Shown here piece after piece: positions 60,294-64,000 of a DNA stretch of 64,000 nucleotides (its first letter is position 1; the number at the start of each line of letters is the position of its first letter). The DNA comes from Hyphomicrobiales bacterium. GTDB taxonomy: Bacteria > Pseudomonadota > Alphaproteobacteria > Rhizobiales > Rhizobiaceae. Location: NCBI GenBank assembly GCA_026400435.1, contig JAPLOZ010000092.1, forward strand, positions 34,435 to 98,434, written 5' to 3'. The translations under genes and the position numbers were made by a program. The notes below the pieces were generated by a model, which was given only the letters and a program-made list of their open reading frames with translations, was not told where the DNA came from and did not search any database.

Positions 60294-61226
60294 ATGGCGC
60301 AAGCGCGCACGGAAGCACTGCACGAGCATGCCGGAGGGCTGGATCAGCAACCGCCGGCCACTGTGCTCGGCTTCCTGGCGGACGCTCAGGTCGAGGCCGC
60401 GAAAACCGTGCGCGAGGCTATCCCTGCGCTGGTCGAGGCCGCCGCGCTGGTCGCCGCGACGCTCGCCTCGGGCGGCAGGCTCGCCTATGCCGCGGCGGGC
60501 AGCTCCGGCCTGATGGCGCTGGCCGACGCGCTCGAGCTTCCCGGCACATACGGAATTCCAAGGCATCGCATCATCGTCCTTTTCGCCGGGGGCGCCGCCG
60601 CCTTGCAGGACATGGTGGGCGGTCCGGAAGACGATGCCGCCGGCGCCGCCGCCGAAGTCGCCGCCGCCGGGCTTTCGGCGGGCGACTGCCTGATCGCCGT
60701 GTCGGCCAGCGGCTCCACGCCTTATGCAGTTGGCGCCCTTCAGGAAGCGGCGCGGCGCGGCGCCAAGACCATCGCCATCGCCAACAACGAAGGCTCGCAG
60801 TTGTTGGTACTTGCCGACGCGCCGGTCCTGCTCGCCACGCCGCCCGAGGTGATCGCCGGATCGACGCGCATGGGCGCCGGCACCGCGCAAAAGATCGCGC
60901 TCAACATGTTGTCAACAATGGCGGCGGTCCAGCTCGGCCATGTGCACGACGGCTACATGGTCAATCTCCATGCCGACAATCTCAAGCTGAGGGCGCGTGC
61001 CGCGCGCATGGTCGCCGCCATCGCCAGCTGCGACCGGCAGACGGCTGCGGCGGCGTTGGACAAAACAGATGGCCGGGTCAAGCCGGCAGTGTTGATTGCC
61101 GCCGGCGCGGCAGATGTCGCTGCAGCCGAGGCCATGCTCGACGGTGCCGGCGGAAGGCTGCGTGCCGCACTCGGGAAACTCGAAGTTCTGAAGGGTAGCC
61201 GGCAAAAGCTGGCTGCCGCAAAATAG
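60294..61226 (+). CDS. murQ: N-acetylmuramic acid 6-phosphate etherase
   Basis: AAGSSGLMALADALELPGTYG, AVSASGSTPYAVGAL, STRMGAGTAQKIALNMLSTMAAVQLGHVHDGYMVNL. Confidence 0.93.
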   Translation: MAQARTEALHEHAGGLDQQPPATVLGFLADAQVEAAKTVREAIPALVEAAALVAATLASGGRLAYAAAGSSGLMALADALELPGTYGIPRHRIIVLFAGGAAALQDMVGGPEDDAAGAAAEVAAAGLSAGDCLIAVSASGSTPYAVGALQEAARRGAKTIAIANNEGSQLLVLADAPVLLATPPEVIAGSTRMGAGTAQKIALNMLSTMAAVQLGHVHDGYMVNLHADNLKLRARAARMVAAIASCDRQTAAAALDKTDGRVKPAVLIAAGAADVAAAEAMLDGAGGRLRAALGKLEVLKGSRQKLAAAK

Positions 61227-61261
61227 CGAACCTGGAACAGGTCAAACTGGGAGACTAAGAC

Positions 61262-62521
61262 ATGACACGCAAGATGCTTACCGCTCTGCTTCTCGGCACG
61301 AGCGTTCTGGGCGCGGCCGGCACGGCCTTCGCGCAGGACAAGACCATTACCATCGAAAGCTGGCGCAACGACGACCTGCCGATCTGGAACGAAAAGCTGA
61401 TCCCCGCCTTCGAGAAGGCCAATCCCGGCATCAAGGTGGTGTTCGCGCCTTCGGCTCCGACCGAATACAATGCGGCGCTGAACGCCAAGCTTGACGCCGG
61501 ATCGGCCGGCGACCTCATTACCTGCCGTCCGTTCGACGCGTCGCTCGAACTCTACAACAAGGGCCACCTCGCCGACCTCAGCTCGCTTGCCGGCATGGAG
61601 AATTTCTCCGACGTCGCCAAGTCCGCCTGGCAGACCGACGACGGCAAGGCCACCTTCTGCGTGCCGATGGCCTCGGTCATCCACGGCTTCATCTACAACA
61701 AGGACGCCTTCGACGCGCTCGGCATCGCCGTGCCGGCGACGGAAGCGGAGTTCTTCGCCGCCCTCGACAAGATCAAGGCCGACGGCAACTACATCCCGCT
61801 GGCGATGGGCACCAAGGACCTCTGGGAAGCCGCGACGATGGGCTACCAGAACATCGGCCCGACCTACTGGAAGGGCGAGGAAGGCCGCCTGGCGCTGATC
61901 AAGGGCGATCAGAAGCTGACCGATCCGGACTGGGTCGAACCCTATGCAACGCTCGCCAAGTGGAAGGACTACCTCGGCGACGGGTTCGAGGCTCAGTCCT
62001 ATCCGGACAGCCAGAACCTCTTCACGCTCGGCCGCGCCGCCATCTATCCGGCCGGTTCGTGGGAAATCTCGGGCTTCAACACGCAGGCGCAGTTCAAGAT
62101 GGGTGCCTTCCCGCCACCGGTCAGAAACGCCGGCGACACCTGCTACATTTCCGACCACAACGACATCGCGATCGGCCTTAACCCCAAGAGCGCCAACGCC
62201 GATGCGGCCAAGACCTTCCTGTCATGGGTCGCCTCGCCGGAATTCGCCGCCATCTACGCGAACGCGCTGCCGGGCTTCTTCAGCCTGTCCTCGACGCCGG
62301 TGAAGATGGACGATCCGCTGGCCCAGGAATTCGTCTCCTGGCGCGAGAAGTGCAAGCCGACCATCCGCTCGACCTACCAGATCCTGTCGCGCGGCACGCC
62401 CAACCTCGAGAACGAGACCTGGGTCGAATCGGCCAACGTGATCAACGGCACCGATACGCCCGCGATCGCCGCCGAGAAGCTGCAGAAAGGCCTCGACAGC
62501 TGGTACAAGCCGGCCAATTAA
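61262..62521 (+). CDS. Carbohydrate ABC transporter substrate-binding protein
   Basis: Signal peptide ending GTAFAQ; TITIESWRNDDLPIWNEKLIPAFEKANPGIKVVF. Confidence 0.95.
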   Translation: MTRKMLTALLLGTSVLGAAGTAFAQDKTITIESWRNDDLPIWNEKLIPAFEKANPGIKVVFAPSAPTEYNAALNAKLDAGSAGDLITCRPFDASLELYNKGHLADLSSLAGMENFSDVAKSAWQTDDGKATFCVPMASVIHGFIYNKDAFDALGIAVPATEAEFFAALDKIKADGNYIPLAMGTKDLWEAATMGYQNIGPTYWKGEEGRLALIKGDQKLTDPDWVEPYATLAKWKDYLGDGFEAQSYPDSQNLFTLGRAAIYPAGSWEISGFNTQAQFKMGAFPPPVRNAGDTCYISDHNDIAIGLNPKSANADAAKTFLSWVASPEFAAIYANALPGFFSLSSTPVKMDDPLAQEFVSWREKCKPTIRSTYQILSRGTPNLENETWVESANVINGTDTPAIAAEKLQKGLDSWYKPAN

Positions 62522-62533
62522 GGCGCATCGGCA

Positions 62534-62563
62534 AGCGGTGCGGGGCAAGCTCCCCGCACCGCT
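62534..62563 (+). promoter_or_regulatory. 12-bp perfect hairpin after SBP gene
   Basis: AGCGGTGCGGGG 62534-62545 / CCCCGCACCGCT 62552-62563. Confidence 0.75.
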
Positions 62564-62650
62564 CTTGCTTTTCGGGGAAGCTCGGCGAAACTCGGGGCGG
62601 CCCAATCGGGCCGCCGTGCCGAACCGACCCCGTCAAGATTGAGGTGTGCC

Positions 62651-62989
62651 ATGATAATCCGCGTCTATCGTTGCACGGTGGCTGAAGGCAAAGATGCCGA
62701 ATTCCGCCGCTATGCCTTCGACAAGCGCCATCCCTGGTTGCGCGAGCAAGCCGGCCTTGTCGCCTTCTTTGCCGGCAAGCCGCTTCAAGGCGACACCGGA
62801 AGGAGCCGCTGCATAACCCAGATCTGGGAAAGCGAGGAGGCGCTACGCGCGGCCATGGGAGAGACCTGGCGCGATGTTCCGATCCTTCCCGTGGAGGCCC
62901 GTTCATTGATCGAGTCAGCCAGCGTGGAGCATTACGAGCTTGCCGATCACTTTGTCGGCGAAGTGTTCCAGGACCTCTGGTCGATATGA
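62651..62989 (+). CDS. Antibiotic-biosynthesis-monooxygenase-like (dimeric alpha/beta barrel) protein
   Basis: MIIRVYRCTVAEGKDAEFRRY...AFFAGKPL...ITQIWESEEALRAAM; ATGA overlap with permease gene. Confidence 0.7.
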   Translation: MIIRVYRCTVAEGKDAEFRRYAFDKRHPWLREQAGLVAFFAGKPLQGDTGRSRCITQIWESEEALRAAMGETWRDVPILPVEARSLIESASVEHYELADHFVGEVFQDLWSI

Positions 62990-63924
62990 CGAGCGACGCG
63001 ACAGGGACCCCCGCCAGGCGGCCGATCCGCTGGCATATCCTGGTGTTCCTGGCGCCGGCGCTGCTCGTCTATACGGCCGTGATGATCATCCCGCTGTTCG
63101 GCACGCTGCAGCTTTCGCTGTTCAACGCAGAGGAACATCGGCGCTTCTTCGCCGGCCTCGACAATTTCCGCACGCTTTTCTTCGATCAGCGGTGGTCGGC
63201 CACCTTCTGGAACGCGCTCTGGAACAACACCTGGTTCTTCATCATCCACATGGCCGTGCAGAACCCCATCGGCATCGGACTTGCAGCACTTCTGTCGAGC
63301 CCGAGACTGCGCTTCTCGGCCTTCTACCGCACCGCCATCTTCATCCCGACCATCCTGTCCTTTGTCGTCGTCGGCTTTGCCTGGAAGCTCATCCTGTCGC
63401 CGCTCTGGGGCGTTGCGCCCAACCTGCTCGACCTCGTCGGCCTGAAGAGCCTGTTCACGCCGTGGCTCGGCAAGGAAGAATACGCGCTGACCACGCTCGG
63501 CCTGATCTCGGTGTGGCAGTTCGTCGGCATCCCGATGATGCTGATCTACGCGGCGCTCCTGTCGATCCCCGACGAGGTGATAGAGGCGGCCGAATGCGAC
63601 GGCATCACCGGCTGGTCGCAGTTCTGGAAGATCAAGCTGCCGCTGATCCTGCCCTCGATTGGCATCATCTCGGTGCTGACCTTCGTCGGCAACTTCAACG
63701 CCTTCGATCTGATCTATTCGGCGCAGGGCGCGCTGGCGGGGCCGAACTACTCCACCGACATCCTCGGCACCTTCCTTTACCGGACATTCTTCGGCTTCCA
63801 GTTGCAGACTGGCGATCCCTACATGGGCTCGACCATCGCCTCGATGATGTTCCTGATCATCCTGACAGGCGTCTGCATCTTCCTCTTCGCCATCCAGACG
63901 CGGCTGAGAAGGTATCAGTTCTGA
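62986..63924 (+). CDS. Sugar ABC transporter permease
   Basis: TM helices; DEVIEAAECDGITGWSQFWKIKLPLILPSI (EAA motif). Confidence 0.95.
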   Translation: MTSDATGTPARRPIRWHILVFLAPALLVYTAVMIIPLFGTLQLSLFNAEEHRRFFAGLDNFRTLFFDQRWSATFWNALWNNTWFFIIHMAVQNPIGIGLAALLSSPRLRFSAFYRTAIFIPTILSFVVVGFAWKLILSPLWGVAPNLLDLVGLKSLFTPWLGKEEYALTTLGLISVWQFVGIPMMLIYAALLSIPDEVIEAAECDGITGWSQFWKIKLPLILPSIGIISVLTFVGNFNAFDLIYSAQGALAGPNYSTDILGTFLYRTFFGFQLQTGDPYMGSTIASMMFLIILTGVCIFLFAIQTRLRRYQF

Positions 63925-63934
63925 TGGGTGCCCG

Positions 63935-64000
63935 ATGAGCCGCGCGACACATTCGCTGCCCCGCTCGATCGGCGCACATGCCGTGCTGCTCCTCTACACG
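63935..64000 (+). CDS. N-terminus of probable second carbohydrate ABC permease (truncated by window)
   Basis: ATG at 63935, MSRATHSLPRSIGAHAVLLLYT; position after first permease. Confidence 0.6.
   Translation, partial: MSRATHSLPRSIGAHAVLLLYT

Overview
GC-rich chromosomal window, most like a Rhizobiales (Mesorhizobium/Phyllobacteriaceae-type) alphaproteobacterium, judged from protein content and regulatory motifs without any database search. It starts inside mutS. Housekeeping genes include mutS, glnD, murJ, trpS, a UspA-family gene and an NfuA-type Fe-S scaffold gene. Accessory modules are: a plsC/cdsA/CDP-alcohol phosphotransferase lipid operon; a CHASE-PAS-GGDEF-EAL protein; an iron module (two imelysins, di-haem oxidoreductase, DUF1513, Bfd-like ferredoxin) with a perfect palindrome resembling an Irr/ICE box; a ureE-ureF-DUF3995-ureG cluster without urease structural genes; a cytochrome-b-like/[2Fe-2S]/adenylate cyclase fusion; a sugar ABC operon with two LacI-type operators; an ECF42-type sigma/DGPF cluster; a pair of large secreted proteins that appear to share a cysteine module; and an amino-sugar cluster (nagA, SIS, GntR, BadF-type kinase, murQ, ABC transporter). 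No tRNA, rRNA, CRISPR array, prophage or IS element was recognised. The leading candidates for undescribed biology are the secreted protein pair (50745-56146), the Bfd-containing iron module (20955-28087), the redox cyclase (36860-38620) and the ABC-linked MurNAc-type pathway with mirrored operators (56225-64000).
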